Translations under genes and position numbers: made by a program
The notes under the pieces: generated by a model
Told to the model about the DNA's origin: nothing
What the model saw: only the letters and a program-made list of their open reading frames with translations
Databases searched by the model: none
In this document: in pieces, positions 33,858 through 43,576 of the stretch
Numbering within the stretch: position 1 is the first letter of the stretch
How the letters are laid out: every line of letters starts with the position of its first letter
NCBI GenBank assembly: GCA_032160545.1
Contig: JAVHVN010000109.1
Location: 1 to 64,000 of the forward strand
Reading direction: 5' to 3'
From: DATGFB01 sp032160545
Lineage (GTDB): Bacteria > Actinomycetota > Actinomycetes > Mycobacteriales > Jatrophihabitantaceae
DNA: 64,000 nucleotides

Positions 33858-35297
33858 GTGAAGCCCGCGATCCCGAACGTGCTCGCCGGCCGGTATGCCT
33901 CGACGGTCATGGCGACGCTGTGGTCACCCGAGCACAAGGTCGTCCTCGAACGGCAGCTGTGGCTCGCCGTCCTGCGTGCTCAGCAGGAACTCGGCATCGA
34001 GGTTCCCGACGGCGCCCTCGAGGCTTACCAGGCCATCGTCGACCAGGGCATCGAGGCCGTCGACCTGCAGTCGATCGCGGCGCGCGAGCGGGTGACCCGC
34101 CACGACGTGAAGGCCCGCATCGAGGAGTTCGCCGCCCTCGCGGGGCACGAGCAGATCCACAAGGGCATGACGAGCCGCGACCTCACCGAGAACGTCGAGC
34201 AGCTGCAGATCCGTTCGGCGCTGGCGCTCGTCCGAACGAAGACCCTCGCCGTCCTCGCCCGGCTGGGCCGCCGGGCGGCGGAGTACGACTCCTTGGTGAT
34301 GGCAGGACGCTCGCACAACGTCGCGGCGCAGGCCACGACGCTCGGCAAGCGGTTCGCGACCGTGGCCGACGAACTGCTCCTCGCGCTCGGCAGGCTCGAC
34401 GGCGTCATCGAGCGGCTGCCGCTGCGCGGCATCAAGGGGCCGGTCGGCACCGCGCAGGACATGCTCGACCTGCTCGACGGCGACGAGGGCAGGCTGGCGC
34501 AGCTCGAAGCGACGGTGGCCCGGCACCTCGGCTTCAGTCGCACCCTGACGAGCGTCGGCCAGGTGTACCCGCGCTCGCTCGACTTCGACGTCGTGAGCGC
34601 GCTGGTGCAGATCGCCGCCGCGCCGTCGTCACTCGCGACGACGATCCGGTTGATGGCCGGGCTGGAGCTCGTCACCGAGGGCTTCCAGCCCGGGCAGGTC
34701 GGCTCGTCCGCGATGCCGCACAAGATGAACTCCCGGTCGGCCGAGCGCATCAACGGCTTCATGGTGATCCTGCGTGGCTATGCCTCGATGGTTGCCGAAC
34801 TCGCCGGTGACCAATGGAACGAGGGTGACGTTTCGGACTCCGTCGTGCGCCGCGTCGCCCTGCCCGACGCGTTCTTCGCCATCGACGGCCAACTCGAAAC
34901 GGTGCTGACGGTGCTCGACGAGTTCGGTGCATTCCCTGCCGTGGTCGAGCGGGAACTCGACCGCTACCTGCCGTTTCTCGCGACCACGAAGGTGCTGATG
35001 GCCGCTGTGCGAGCGGGGGTGGGGCGCGAGAGCGCGCACGAGGCGATCAAGGAGAACGCGGTCGCCGTTGCGCTCGAGATGCGCGAGAAGGGCGCGGAAC
35101 GCAACGACTTGTTCGAGCGGCTGGCGCTCGACTCGCGGCTCGGCCTTTCCTCGGCCGACCTCGACGCGCTGCTTGCCGAGCCACTCTCGTTCACCGGAGC
35201 GGCGCGCGCCCAGGTGGCCGGCGTCGTGGCAGGTATCAACCTCGTCCTCGCATCCGAGCCGGGAGCGGCGCACTATCGACCGGAGCCCATTCTTTAG
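33858..35297 (+). CDS. purB: Adenylosuccinate lyase
   Basis: 479 aa. Fumarase/aspartase superfamily enzyme acting twice in purine synthesis. Visible are HEQIHKGMTSRDLTEN, the AGRSHNVAAQATTLGKRFAT region and the signature GSSAMPHKMNSRSAERI. GAGAAT ends 6 nt before the GTG, consistent with a leaderless start. The downstream gene at 35313 follows closely and may be cotranscribed. Confidence 0.96.
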   Translation: MKPAIPNVLAGRYASTVMATLWSPEHKVVLERQLWLAVLRAQQELGIEVPDGALEAYQAIVDQGIEAVDLQSIAARERVTRHDVKARIEEFAALAGHEQIHKGMTSRDLTENVEQLQIRSALALVRTKTLAVLARLGRRAAEYDSLVMAGRSHNVAAQATTLGKRFATVADELLLALGRLDGVIERLPLRGIKGPVGTAQDMLDLLDGDEGRLAQLEATVARHLGFSRTLTSVGQVYPRSLDFDVVSALVQIAAAPSSLATTIRLMAGLELVTEGFQPGQVGSSAMPHKMNSRSAERINGFMVILRGYASMVAELAGDQWNEGDVSDSVVRRVALPDAFFAIDGQLETVLTVLDEFGAFPAVVERELDRYLPFLATTKVLMAAVRAGVGRESAHEAIKENAVAVALEMREKGAERNDLFERLALDSRLGLSSADLDALLAEPLSFTGAARAQVAGVVAGINLVLASEPGAAHYRPEPIL

Positions 35298-35312
35298 CCT
35301 GATGAGGCAGTC

Positions 35313-36455
35313 ATGGCCCGGTTGGACGGCATCGAATTCGTCTCCGACGACGGTGCCGCGTTGCCGGTCGACGACGACGTCCTCGAGATCGCACCGCGTC
35401 GGGTGCGGCATCGGCTGGCGGTCACGACCGTCGCGCTCACGCTGATCGCCGGGGCCATCGTCGCGTTCGGGCTGCGGCACTCGAACCAGTCGGCCGTGCC
35501 TCTCACGGTAGGGCTTCCCGCCATGACTCGGCTGCCCGCGGACGTCGGTGGGATCCCGGAGATACCGCCGGCGGCCCTGCCGGCCCAGGACGGGCCGGTG
35601 GCACTTTACGACTCCGATCCCGTCGTCGACATCGCGCTCGCGGGCAACCGGCTCTACGTGTTGCAGACCGACCGGTTGAACGTCATCGACGCGCGCAGCC
35701 TGCACGTGCTGACCAGCACCCGCATGGAGCAGGCATTCGTCAGCGGTGCCGACCGTCTGGTCATGGACGCGTGGAACGGCCGGGGCTGGATCGTCCGTAC
35801 CGGAACCTCGCCCGCGCGGATCATCACCTTCGATGCGCAGAGCGCCCGGGTCGACGACGTCGTCACGGTGCCGTCCCCGGTGCGGCAGGCCGCCGTGCTC
35901 GACAGCGATCTGTTCCTCGCAGCTGCCACCGGGGTGCTTCGGCTCAAGGTCGGCGATAGTTCGGCGGCCGTGGTGCGCCGGACGACCGCGGTGTTCTCGC
36001 TCGCTGCCGACCCGGTTCGCGACCGGCTGCTGGTGCTCGATCAGCGAACGCTCGTGGCACTCGACCGGAGCGGTCGCACCCTGGACTCGGCCGCCGTCGA
36101 CGTGACCAAGGGCGCGGTCGCCGTTACGGGATCGGTCATCTGGCTCGCGGGTTTCGGCGAGCACGCAGCTGTGCTGCGCCAAGTCGACCCAGCGTCCTTG
36201 CAAGGCGGGCGGAACCGCGCCCCGGCCGATCAGCTGGGCCCGGGCGCGATCGTGTCGGCGGTCGGCGATCGCTCCCTGTGGTTGCGCAGCGGCGGCGCGA
36301 ACTCAGACGTGCTCTGGTGTCGCGACATCACCGACGGGCCGCTGGCGGCGTGGTGGACGCTGCCCGGCCGCATCGCGTCCGACACCGGGCGCGCGTTCGT
36401 CCTCAGCAGCGGGACGGTGCGTTCGGTCGCCCTCTTCACCGGCTGCTCCGGCTGA
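35313..36455 (+). CDS. Membrane-anchored beta-propeller-like protein
   Basis: 380 aa. Cytoplasmic N-terminus (about 1-33), one transmembrane helix (about 34-55), then an extracytoplasmic domain built of repeated short beta strands (VVDIALAGNRLYVLQTDRLN, RLLVLDQRTLVALDRSGR, GAIVSAVGDRSLWLRSGG). This resembles a degenerate propeller. Ends FTGCSG. No family assignment. It starts 15 bp after purB. Confidence 0.65.
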   Translation: MARLDGIEFVSDDGAALPVDDDVLEIAPRRVRHRLAVTTVALTLIAGAIVAFGLRHSNQSAVPLTVGLPAMTRLPADVGGIPEIPPAALPAQDGPVALYDSDPVVDIALAGNRLYVLQTDRLNVIDARSLHVLTSTRMEQAFVSGADRLVMDAWNGRGWIVRTGTSPARIITFDAQSARVDDVVTVPSPVRQAAVLDSDLFLAAATGVLRLKVGDSSAAVVRRTTAVFSLAADPVRDRLLVLDQRTLVALDRSGRTLDSAAVDVTKGAVAVTGSVIWLAGFGEHAAVLRQVDPASLQGGRNRAPADQLGPGAIVSAVGDRSLWLRSGGANSDVLWCRDITDGPLAAWWTLPGRIASDTGRAFVLSSGTVRSVALFTGCSG

Positions 36456-36459
36456 CCCC

Positions 36460-36487
36460 GCCGCCCGTGAGCTCGCGGCAGGGCGGC
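36460..36487. terminator. Possible bidirectional terminator
   Basis: GCCGCCC (36460-36466) and GGGCGGC (36481-36487) form a 7-bp stem with a 14-nt loop between two convergent genes. Short for a terminator, but well placed. Confidence 0.4.
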
Positions 36488-36495
36488 CGGTCGGC

Positions 36496-37230
36496 TCAGG
36501 GGGACGCGGGGGATCGGCCGGCGATGCGGTCAGGACGGCCCAGGTTCCAGTAGCCCTTCACGAAGATCGACCCGTGGGCCATCCCGCGCGCCTCCAGCAG
36601 GGCGCGCAGGACGACCATCGCCCGCGTCTCGCCCATGAGGTACGCATGCCCAGCGCCCGCGGGCAACGAGAAGCCGTCGAGCGCCTCGGTGAGCATGTCC
36701 GCCCCGCCCGCGGGCCGGCTCGCGCGGTGCACCCAGTGCGTCTCGGCGGCGATCGGCAGCTCGTCCGCGGGCTCGTCCACCTCGAGGATTGCCACGGCGG
36801 GCTCGCCGCCGGGCAGCGCTTCGCAGATCGCTGCAACGGCGGGCAGCGCGGACTCGTCCCCGACGAGAAGGTGCCAGTCGGCGGGGACGAGCTGCAGCTT
36901 GCCGCGCGGCCCCTGGAACTCGACCTCGTCGCCGGGGACGGCCGCAGCCGCCCAGGCCGAGCCGGGCCCCGAGCCGTGCAGCAGCACGTCCAGGTCGATC
37001 TGCCCGCTCTCGGCGCGCAACTGGCGGATCGTGTAGCGCCGCTTCACCCGCCGGCCGGTGTCCGAGCGCAGCAACAGCTCGACGTCCTGGGCCGGGCGCA
37101 CGGTCGTCCCCTGCAGCGCGTCACAGCCGAGGGTGATCCGCCGCATGCGCCCCGTCAGCGGGGCGGTGGCCACGACAACGCCCCGATAGGCAGGAGACCG
37201 GCGAACGATCGTGCCGGGGGGAGCGCTCAC
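36496..37230 (-). CDS. Siderophore-interacting protein (ferric-siderophore reductase family)
   Basis: 244 aa from the GTG at 37230 (TAGGTT 7 nt upstream, no RBS). FAD/NAD(P)H-type reductase of the ViuB/SIP family, thought to release iron from imported siderophores. The FAD-binding motif KRRYTIRQ, the HGSGPGSAWAAAAVPGDEVE loop and LLVGDESALPAVAAICE are typical. The C-terminal SIP domain with YLMGETRAMVVLRALLEARG and KGYWNLGRPD is complete. No siderophore synthesis or import gene is nearby. Divergent from ohr. Confidence 0.92.
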   Translation of the reverse strand: MSAPPGTIVRRSPAYRGVVVATAPLTGRMRRITLGCDALQGTTVRPAQDVELLLRSDTGRRVKRRYTIRQLRAESGQIDLDVLLHGSGPGSAWAAAAVPGDEVEFQGPRGKLQLVPADWHLLVGDESALPAVAAICEALPGGEPAVAILEVDEPADELPIAAETHWVHRASRPAGGADMLTEALDGFSLPAGAGHAYLMGETRAMVVLRALLEARGMAHGSIFVKGYWNLGRPDRIAGRSPASP

Positions 37231-37324
37231 TCCGGGCAACCTACCGGCGACCCGCCTGCGAGCGGGAAGCACCGGGTGCCTACGGTCGTTGTAGAGGGAT
37301 CAATCAATTTTCGAGGAGCACTTG

Positions 37325-37756
37325 ATGACAGCAACCGACGTCGAACTCACCGAGATCGTCTACACCTCCGAAGCCAGTGCGAAGGGCGGTCGCACCGGGC
37401 ACGTGCACAGTTCCGACGGCGTCATCGACCTGGACCTGGGCAAGCCCGGTTCCCAAGCCAACCCGAAGGCCAACCCCGAGACGCTCTTCGCCGCCGGCTA
37501 CGCCGCCTGCTTCCAGGGCGCGCTCGCGGCCCGCGCGAAGGGTCAGGACATCGACACGTCGGACTCCACGGTCACGGCGGACGTCTCGCTCGGCAAGACC
37601 GCCGACGGCGGGGTCGGCCTCGCGGTCACCCTGAAGGTCGAGATCCCCGGAGTCGACCGGGCGAAGGCAGAGGAGCTCGTGGCGCTCGCGCACGAGACGT
37701 GCCCGTACTCGAAGGCCACCCGCGGAAACATCCCCGTCACCCTGACGGTCGTCTGA
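37325..37756 (+). CDS. ohr: Organic hydroperoxide resistance protein Ohr
   Basis: 143 aa from the ATG at 37325 (GAGGAG 37313-37318). Thiol peroxidase for organic and fatty-acid hydroperoxides. Both redox cysteines are present: AACFQGAL and TCPYSKATRG. The LFAAGYAACF and GNIPVTLTVV ends are typical. An imperfect repeat CTAC-N7-GTAG just upstream (about 37280-37294) could bind a regulator; no OhrR gene is adjacent. Confidence 0.95.
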   Translation: MTATDVELTEIVYTSEASAKGGRTGHVHSSDGVIDLDLGKPGSQANPKANPETLFAAGYAACFQGALAARAKGQDIDTSDSTVTADVSLGKTADGGVGLAVTLKVEIPGVDRAKAEELVALAHETCPYSKATRGNIPVTLTVV

Positions 37757-37786
37757 CCCGCTACCCCTCCCGCCGGTTATCGGCGG

Positions 37787-39169
37787 ATGATGGCTTTCGT
37801 GGCCATCAGCGTGTTCGACCTCTTCAGCGTCGGCATCGGCCCGTCCAGTTCTCATACGGTCGGGCCGATGCGGGCCGCCCGTACCTTCGCCGAGGGCCTG
37901 TCCGACGACGGCCTGCTGGCCGAGGTGGCGCGCGTCCGGGTCGAACTCTTCGGATCGCTCGGCGCCACCGGCCATGGGCACGGTAGCGACCGTGCGGTGA
38001 TCCTCGGCCTCGAGGGCGATCGTCCCGAGGACATCGACACTGCGACTATGGCCGATCGGGCCGCCGCGGCGCGCGCCGCCGAGCGCGTGCAGTTGCTCGG
38101 CAAGCACACCGTCGTCCTGGCGACGGACGATCTCGTGCTGCACCGCCGCACCAGCCTGCCGTTCCACCCGAACGGGCTGCGCTTCTTCGCCTACGACGGG
38201 CAACGCGAGTTGATGCGCGAGCGCACGTACTACTCGGTGGGCGGCGGCTTCGTCGTCGACGAGGCGGCCGCCGGCGCAGGGCGGATCAAGGCCGACGACA
38301 CCCCGCAGCGATACCCGTTCACGACGGGAGCCGAGCTGCTGGCCCGGTGTGCCGAGTCGGGCCTGCCCATCAGCGGCGTGATGCTCGCGAACGAGACGGC
38401 GTGGCGCTGCGAGGAGGACGTCCGGGCGGGGTTGCTGCGCATCTGGTCGGTCATGCAGGAGTGCGTACGCAACGGCTGGACGAACCGCGGCGTGCTGCCC
38501 GGCGGTCTGCGGGTGCCGCGCCGTGCCCCTGAGCTCTACGAGCGGCTCTGCGGTGAGAACTTCTCGACCGATCCGCTTCGGGTCATGGACTGGGTCGACC
38601 TGTTCGCGCTCGCCGTCAACGAGGAGAACGCGGCTGGTGGCCGGGTGGTCACCGCCCCGACGAACGGCGCCGCGGGCGTGTTGCCCGCGGTGTTGCACTA
38701 CTACGTGCGGTTCGTGCCCGGCGCGTCCGACGACGGGGTGGTGCGGTTCCTGCTCGCAGCGGGCGCCATCGGCGTGCTGTACAAGGAGAACGCCTCGATC
38801 AGTGGCGCCGAGGTCGGCTGCCAGGGCGAGGTCGGTTCCGCCTGCTCGATGGCTGCCGGTGCCTTGTGCGAGGTGCTCGGCGGGACGCCCGAGCAGGCCG
38901 AGAACGCCGCCGAGATCGGCATGGAGCACAACCTCGGGCTGACCTGCGATCCGGTCGGCGGGCTCGTCCAGGTGCCGTGCATCGAGCGCAATGCGATGGC
39001 GGCGGTGAAGGCGATCAACGCGGCGCGTATCGCGCTGCGCGGCGACGGGCGGCACATCGTGAGCCTGGACAAGGTCATCAAGACGATGCGCGAGACCGGC
39101 GCCGACATGAAGGTCAAGTACAAGGAGACAGCGCGGGGCGGGCTCGCCGTGAACGTGATCGAGTGCTGA
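37787..39169 (+). CDS. sdaA: L-serine ammonia-lyase (single-chain, iron-sulphur type)
   Basis: 460 aa. It deaminates L-serine to pyruvate using a 4Fe-4S cluster. AISVFDLFSVGIGPSSSHTV is the canonical start, so the GTG at 37799 may be the true start instead of the ATG at 37787. Cluster cysteines lie in GCQGEVGSACSMAAGALCEV and in TCDPVGG/VPCIERN. The catalytic SSSHT loop and the NGAAGVLPAVLHYY segment are intact. A strong terminator follows. Confidence 0.95.
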   Translation: MMAFVAISVFDLFSVGIGPSSSHTVGPMRAARTFAEGLSDDGLLAEVARVRVELFGSLGATGHGHGSDRAVILGLEGDRPEDIDTATMADRAAAARAAERVQLLGKHTVVLATDDLVLHRRTSLPFHPNGLRFFAYDGQRELMRERTYYSVGGGFVVDEAAAGAGRIKADDTPQRYPFTTGAELLARCAESGLPISGVMLANETAWRCEEDVRAGLLRIWSVMQECVRNGWTNRGVLPGGLRVPRRAPELYERLCGENFSTDPLRVMDWVDLFALAVNEENAAGGRVVTAPTNGAAGVLPAVLHYYVRFVPGASDDGVVRFLLAAGAIGVLYKENASISGAEVGCQGEVGSACSMAAGALCEVLGGTPEQAENAAEIGMEHNLGLTCDPVGGLVQVPCIERNAMAAVKAINAARIALRGDGRHIVSLDKVIKTMRETGADMKVKYKETARGGLAVNVIEC

Positions 39170-39175
39170 GTTGGC

Positions 39176-39208
39176 GAAGGGGCCGTCCCTTGCGGGAACG
39201 GCCCCTTC
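39176..39208. terminator. Bidirectional terminator between sdaA and MFS exporter
   Basis: Perfect 11-bp stem GAAGGGGCCGT / ACGGCCCCTTC with an 11-nt loop that itself contains CCC...GGG. It sits 6 bp after the sdaA stop and 12 bp before the convergent exporter stop. Confidence 0.88.
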
Positions 39209-39220
39209 TCGATGGTGGCG

Positions 39221-40888
39221 TCAGCCGACGAGCGCGCCCTCGGGCACCTCGGCGGGCAGGTCTTCCTTCTTGACGTTGATGATCACGACGGCGGAGACGA
39301 TCGCGACGACGCCGAACATGGCGCCCGCGAAGAACCCCATGCCGGATGCGTGCGCCAGCAGGTGATGGGTGAAGTCGGCGTACGGGCCGTTGAAGAAATT
39401 CCTCGCCGGCTGCTGCTCGCTGACCGGCAGGCTGTTCACGAACGTGGTGATGTCGGGCTTCTGCAGACCGTTCTGGCCCGCCTGCTGGATGCGCGCCCCG
39501 ACCAGCTTGGGCAGGTCGCCAGGCAGTCTGCCGATCGCGTCCGTGAGCTGCCCCTGGTGGCTGCTCGCGTAGTTGCGTGAGGATGTGCCGAACACCGTCG
39601 TCATCACCGACAGGCCCAGCGCACCACCCACCTGCTGACCGACGTTGAGCAGGGCCGAGGCCAAGCCGGCATCGGTGTGCTGGACGCCGGACACGGCGGT
39701 GACGGTCAGCGGGACGAACAGGCAGCCCATCGCCACCGCGAGCACGATCATGCCCGGCAGCAACTTGCCCGGGTAGCTGGCGTTGGCATGGACCGTCGAC
39801 AGCCACAGCAGCGAGATCGTCAGCAGCGTCGTGCCTGTGATCATCAGCGGCTTCGGGCCCAGCCGGGGCAGCAGGCGCGCCACGACCTGCGACACGATGC
39901 CGATCGTGAAGGCGACCGGCAGGAACGAGACGCCGGTCTTCAGCGGGCCGAAGTCGCGGACGCCCTGCACGAAGAAGGTGATGAAGTAGAACATCCCGAA
40001 CATGGCGGCGCCGACGACCAGCATCACCAGGTAGGTGCCGGCCCGGTCGCGGTTCTCGAAGATCCGCATCGGCATCATCGGCGAGTCGGTCCCGAATGCC
40101 TCGTAGAGCACGAAGCCCACCAGCAGCACGACCGCCAGGGTGAACACCACGAACGTTTCGGTGTTGCCCCAGCCGCTGTGCGCGACATGGATGAACCCGT
40201 AGACCAGCGACACCATGCCGGCGACCGACAGGAGCGCGCCGAGGATGTCGAAACGCCCCGCCAGCCGCTCGGACTTGTGCAGGTAGAAGTACGCACCGGT
40301 CATGAGCACGATGCCGATGGGCACGTTGACGAACAGCACCCAGCGCCAGCTGAAGTAGTTGGTGAGCACGCCGCCGAGCAACAGGCCGAGCGCGGCGCCC
40401 GCGCCGGACACGGCGGCATACACGCCGATCGCACGGGTACGTGCGTCGCCCTCCTCGAACTCGGTCGTGATCAGTGACAGCGCGGTCGGGGACGAGATCG
40501 CGCCGCCGACGCCCTGAACGACGCGGCCGAAGAGCAGCAGGCCGAAGCTGCTCGCGATCCCGGCGAGGAAGCTGCCGAGGGTGAACAGGCCGAGGCCGAC
40601 GATGAACATGCGGCGGCGGCCGAGTATGTCGCCGATGCGCCCGCCGAGCAGCAGCAAGCCGCCGAAGGCCAGGGAGTAGGCGTTCAGTGCCCACGTCATG
40701 TCGGTCTGGCTGCGGTCGAAGTACCGGCCCATCGACGGGAGGGCGATGTTCACGATCGTGCCGTCGAGCACGACCATGAGTTGCGCGCCGGCGATGATCA
40801 ACAGGATGAGGGCGGGTGGTGCGTGCCTGCGGGCGCCCCGCTCTGCGTGGGAGCCGGCCGGGCGAGACTTGTCGAGCGTGTCGGTCAC
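39221..40888 (-). CDS. DHA2 family MFS multidrug exporter
   Basis: 555 aa from the GTG at 40888 (GGAG 6 nt upstream). Fourteen-helix drug/proton antiporter of the EmrB/QacA type: LDGTIVNIALPSMGRYF, GRIGDILGRRR (motif A), GRVVQGVGGAISSPTALSLI, and motif C in GAGAALGLLLGGVL. A long extracytoplasmic loop precedes the last helix. Divergent TetR gene and a shared palindromic operator predict substrate-induced expression. Substrates unknown. Confidence 0.94.
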   Translation of the reverse strand: MTDTLDKSRPAGSHAERGARRHAPPALILLIIAGAQLMVVLDGTIVNIALPSMGRYFDRSQTDMTWALNAYSLAFGGLLLLGGRIGDILGRRRMFIVGLGLFTLGSFLAGIASSFGLLLFGRVVQGVGGAISSPTALSLITTEFEEGDARTRAIGVYAAVSGAGAALGLLLGGVLTNYFSWRWVLFVNVPIGIVLMTGAYFYLHKSERLAGRFDILGALLSVAGMVSLVYGFIHVAHSGWGNTETFVVFTLAVVLLVGFVLYEAFGTDSPMMPMRIFENRDRAGTYLVMLVVGAAMFGMFYFITFFVQGVRDFGPLKTGVSFLPVAFTIGIVSQVVARLLPRLGPKPLMITGTTLLTISLLWLSTVHANASYPGKLLPGMIVLAVAMGCLFVPLTVTAVSGVQHTDAGLASALLNVGQQVGGALGLSVMTTVFGTSSRNYASSHQGQLTDAIGRLPGDLPKLVGARIQQAGQNGLQKPDITTFVNSLPVSEQQPARNFFNGPYADFTHHLLAHASGMGFFAGAMFGVVAIVSAVVIINVKKEDLPAEVPEGALVG

Positions 40889-40939
40889 AGGAGACTCCGA
40901 TTCGATTCCTACGGTGCGTCCAGGCAATAGTGGACGGAT

Positions 40940-40986
40940 GCGTTCACTAACGGGGTAGACTGTAAAGGCTGATCGTTAGTGAACGC
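40940..40986. promoter_or_regulatory. Operator/promoter between MFS exporter and TetR
   Basis: Perfect 13-bp inverted repeat GCGTTCACTAACG (40940-40952) / CGTTAGTGAACGC (40974-40986) with a 21-bp AT-richer spacer that could hold the divergent -10 elements. It is the clearest candidate site for the adjacent TetR protein to control both genes. Confidence 0.75.
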
Positions 40987-41052
40987 AAGCGTGCACTACG
41001 CGGGATGCGGCAGCCACTGGATTTCAGTCTCGCCGGAAGGTATGACAACGGG

Positions 41053-41706
41053 ATGACCCAGGTGCAACCTCGTGACGACGCGCAGGCGGACCCGGGCTTG
41101 GTGCCGTGCGGGCCGCAGCGGCGCCGCGGCGCCGCCCTTGAGGACGCGATCCTCTCGGCCGCCTACGACGAGCTGACCGAGATGGGCTACACGGCGTTCT
41201 CGGTCGAGGCCGTTGCCGCTCGCGCCCGCACCGGCAAGGCCAGCATCTACCGTCGCTGGCCGAGCAAGCAGGAGCTCGTGATGGACGCGCTGTGCCAGAT
41301 GCTGCCGACCCCGGAGCAGTGCGGCCTCGCGACCGTGTGGGACGACGCGACGACGACCGCTGATGCGCTGCGCGAGATCGCCCGGACGATCAGCGGGGTA
41401 CTGCGCAGCCCGGCGGGCGATGCGATGCGGGCGGTCAAGTGCGAGGCCATGTCCGATCCCGAGCTCGCGCAAGCCATCGACGACCGGTTCCAGGCACCGC
41501 GGCGCGCGGCGGTGCTCCAGCTGCTGCAGCGCGGCATCGAGCGCGGCGAGGTTCGGCCCGAGGCCGCGACGCCGCTGATCGCCGACGTCCTGCCCGCCAT
41601 GCTGACCCACCGCATCCTGCTGCAGCGCGAGACGCTCTCCGACCGCGACATCGCCGCCATCATGGAGCAGGTCGTCATCCCGCTGGTATCCGTAAGCAAG
41701 ACCTGA
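41053..41706 (+). CDS. TetR family transcriptional regulator
   Basis: 217 aa from the ATG at 41053; a start at 41005 is possible. The N-terminal HTH domain reads AILSAAYDELTEMGYTAFSV and EAVAARARTGKASIYRRWPS (TetR signature). The C-terminal ligand domain resembles the TetR_C_33-like group (CEAMSDPELAQAIDDRFQ). Divergent from the exporter, which it probably represses through the 13-bp repeats. Confidence 0.92.
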   Translation: MTQVQPRDDAQADPGLVPCGPQRRRGAALEDAILSAAYDELTEMGYTAFSVEAVAARARTGKASIYRRWPSKQELVMDALCQMLPTPEQCGLATVWDDATTTADALREIARTISGVLRSPAGDAMRAVKCEAMSDPELAQAIDDRFQAPRRAAVLQLLQRGIERGEVRPEAATPLIADVLPAMLTHRILLQRETLSDRDIAAIMEQVVIPLVSVSKT

Positions 41707-41749
41707 GCAGCGCTTCAGACACGTACTCGGTTTTCAGCCGACGTCATGG

Positions 41750-43576
41750 ATGATGGCCTTCGGCGAACCGTCCTGGTTCACCGGTGCGCTGCGCGCATCA
41801 TCGTGCGTTTTCCGAAGGTGTGCTGCCCTGTCCACGGTCGCTGAGCGCCATGGCGCGGATGTCGGCATCCCGGGCCGTCGGGACCGGTTGCGTCACAGCT
41901 GGTTGCGACGGGCGCCAAGCATCATCGCCACCATCGCCGGGCTGCTCGGCGTTCTGACCCTCGCCGACGCGCTCCTGCCGCACGAGCGTGGGCACATCAG
42001 CGCGGTCGTGCGAGTGATCCCCGTTCCCGTGGGCGCCGCCGCCACCGCCGTGGTAGCCGTATCGGGTCTGCTGCTGCTGCGGCTGGCCAACGCCTTGCGC
42101 AAGCGCAAGCGGGCCGCCTGGCTCGCCGCGGTCGTCCTGTCCGCGCTGATGACCGTCGCCCACGTCGTGCGAGGGGTGCGGCCCATCGAGGCGACGGTGT
42201 CGCTCGTGCTCCTCGCCATGCTGGTGCACGCGCGCTCGCGGTTCACCGCCAAGTCGGACCCGCGCAGCCGGTGGTTCGCCCTCGCCGTGCTCGTGCAGTT
42301 CCTCGCCGTCGCGGTCATCTACGGCATGGCCATGCTGTACCTCTATCCGAAGGACCTCGTCGGCCGTCCGTCCTTCGGTGCTCGGCTCGGCGAGGTGCTC
42401 GCCTCACTGGTCGGCGGCGGTGGCGGCATCGCCATGACCGGTGAGCGTTTCGACGACATCTTCCACGGGACGCTGTTCGGCTTCGGCCTCGTCACGGTGC
42501 TCGGGGTCGCCTGGCTCGCCCTGCGCCCGTCCGAGCCGATCGCGCGGCTCTCGCCCGCCGACGAGGACGCCCTGCGCGCTCTCCTGACCGCCCAGGGCGG
42601 TCGCGACTCGCTCGGCTACTTCGCCCTGCGCCGCGACAAGTCGGTGGTGTGGTCGCCCTCGGGCAAGGCGGCGATCACGTATCGGGTCGTCCTGGGCGTC
42701 GCGCTCGCCAGCGGCGACCCGATCGGCGACCCCGAGGCGTGGCCCGGCGCCGTAGCCGCCTACCGCAACCTGGTCGAGGAGTACGCCTGGACTCCCGCGG
42801 TCATCGGCTGCAGCGAGCTGGGCGCCACCGTGTACCAGCGGGAACTCGGGCTCATGGCGCTCACGCTCGGCGACGAGGCGATCGTCGACGTCGCCGACTT
42901 CAGCCTCGACGGGAGGCCGATGCGCGGCGTGCGCCAGGCCTGCACGCGCGCGGCCCGCGGGGGGTACGACGTGGACGTGCGCCGCGTCCGCGAGCTCGAT
43001 CGCACCGAGATCGTCCAGCTGTCGAAGGCCGCTGAGGCGTGGCGCGGCGACGCCGTCGAGCGTGGCTTCTCGATGGCGCTGTCGCGGCTGGGGGACCCGG
43101 CCGACGGCGCGTGTGTCGTCGCCACCGCGCACCGGGACGGACGCCTGCAGGGGCTGCTGCACTTCGTCCCATGGGGTGCGGACGGGCTCTCGCTCGACCT
43201 CATGCGCCGCGACCGCGAGGCCGACAACGGACTCAACGAGTTCATGATCGCCTCGGTCGTGGAGCGTTGCCCTGAGCTGGGCGTGCGGCGCCTCTCGCTG
43301 AACTTCGCCGTGTTCCGCGACGCGCTCGAGCGCGGCGGCAGGATCGGTGCCGGCCCGGTGCTGCGGGCCTGGCGGCGACTGCTGATCTTCGCGTCGCGGT
43401 GGTGGCAGATCGAGACCCTCTACCGGTTCAACGTCAAGTTCCGGCCGTGCTGGGAACCTCGCTTCATCTCCTTCCCGTCGACCCGCGACCTGCCACGGAT
43501 CGCGGTGGCCGCGCTCGAGGCCGAGGCCTTCCTGGTGCGCCCGCACCGGCTCAAGCGGATGCTCGGGCGGCCCTGA
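41750..43576 (+). CDS. MprF-like phosphatidylglycerol aminoacyltransferase (DUF2156)
   Basis: 608 aa. N-terminal membrane part with about six helices (about 55-265), then a cytoplasmic DUF2156 acyltransferase domain (about 290-600): GYFALRRDKSVVWSPSGKAA, SGDPIGDPEAW, ELGATVYQRELG, LDLMRRDREADNGLNEFMI and RFNVKFRPCWEPRFISFPS. These are features of LysX/MprF proteins that transfer an amino acid from tRNA to phosphatidylglycerol and so lower negative surface charge. The lysyl-tRNA synthetase domain fused in mycobacterial LysX is absent. Start uncertain; no clear RBS at 41750. Confidence 0.85.
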   Translation: MMAFGEPSWFTGALRASSCVFRRCAALSTVAERHGADVGIPGRRDRLRHSWLRRAPSIIATIAGLLGVLTLADALLPHERGHISAVVRVIPVPVGAAATAVVAVSGLLLLRLANALRKRKRAAWLAAVVLSALMTVAHVVRGVRPIEATVSLVLLAMLVHARSRFTAKSDPRSRWFALAVLVQFLAVAVIYGMAMLYLYPKDLVGRPSFGARLGEVLASLVGGGGGIAMTGERFDDIFHGTLFGFGLVTVLGVAWLALRPSEPIARLSPADEDALRALLTAQGGRDSLGYFALRRDKSVVWSPSGKAAITYRVVLGVALASGDPIGDPEAWPGAVAAYRNLVEEYAWTPAVIGCSELGATVYQRELGLMALTLGDEAIVDVADFSLDGRPMRGVRQACTRAARGGYDVDVRRVRELDRTEIVQLSKAAEAWRGDAVERGFSMALSRLGDPADGACVVATAHRDGRLQGLLHFVPWGADGLSLDLMRRDREADNGLNEFMIASVVERCPELGVRRLSLNFAVFRDALERGGRIGAGPVLRAWRRLLIFASRWWQIETLYRFNVKFRPCWEPRFISFPSTRDLPRIAVAALEAEAFLVRPHRLKRMLGRP

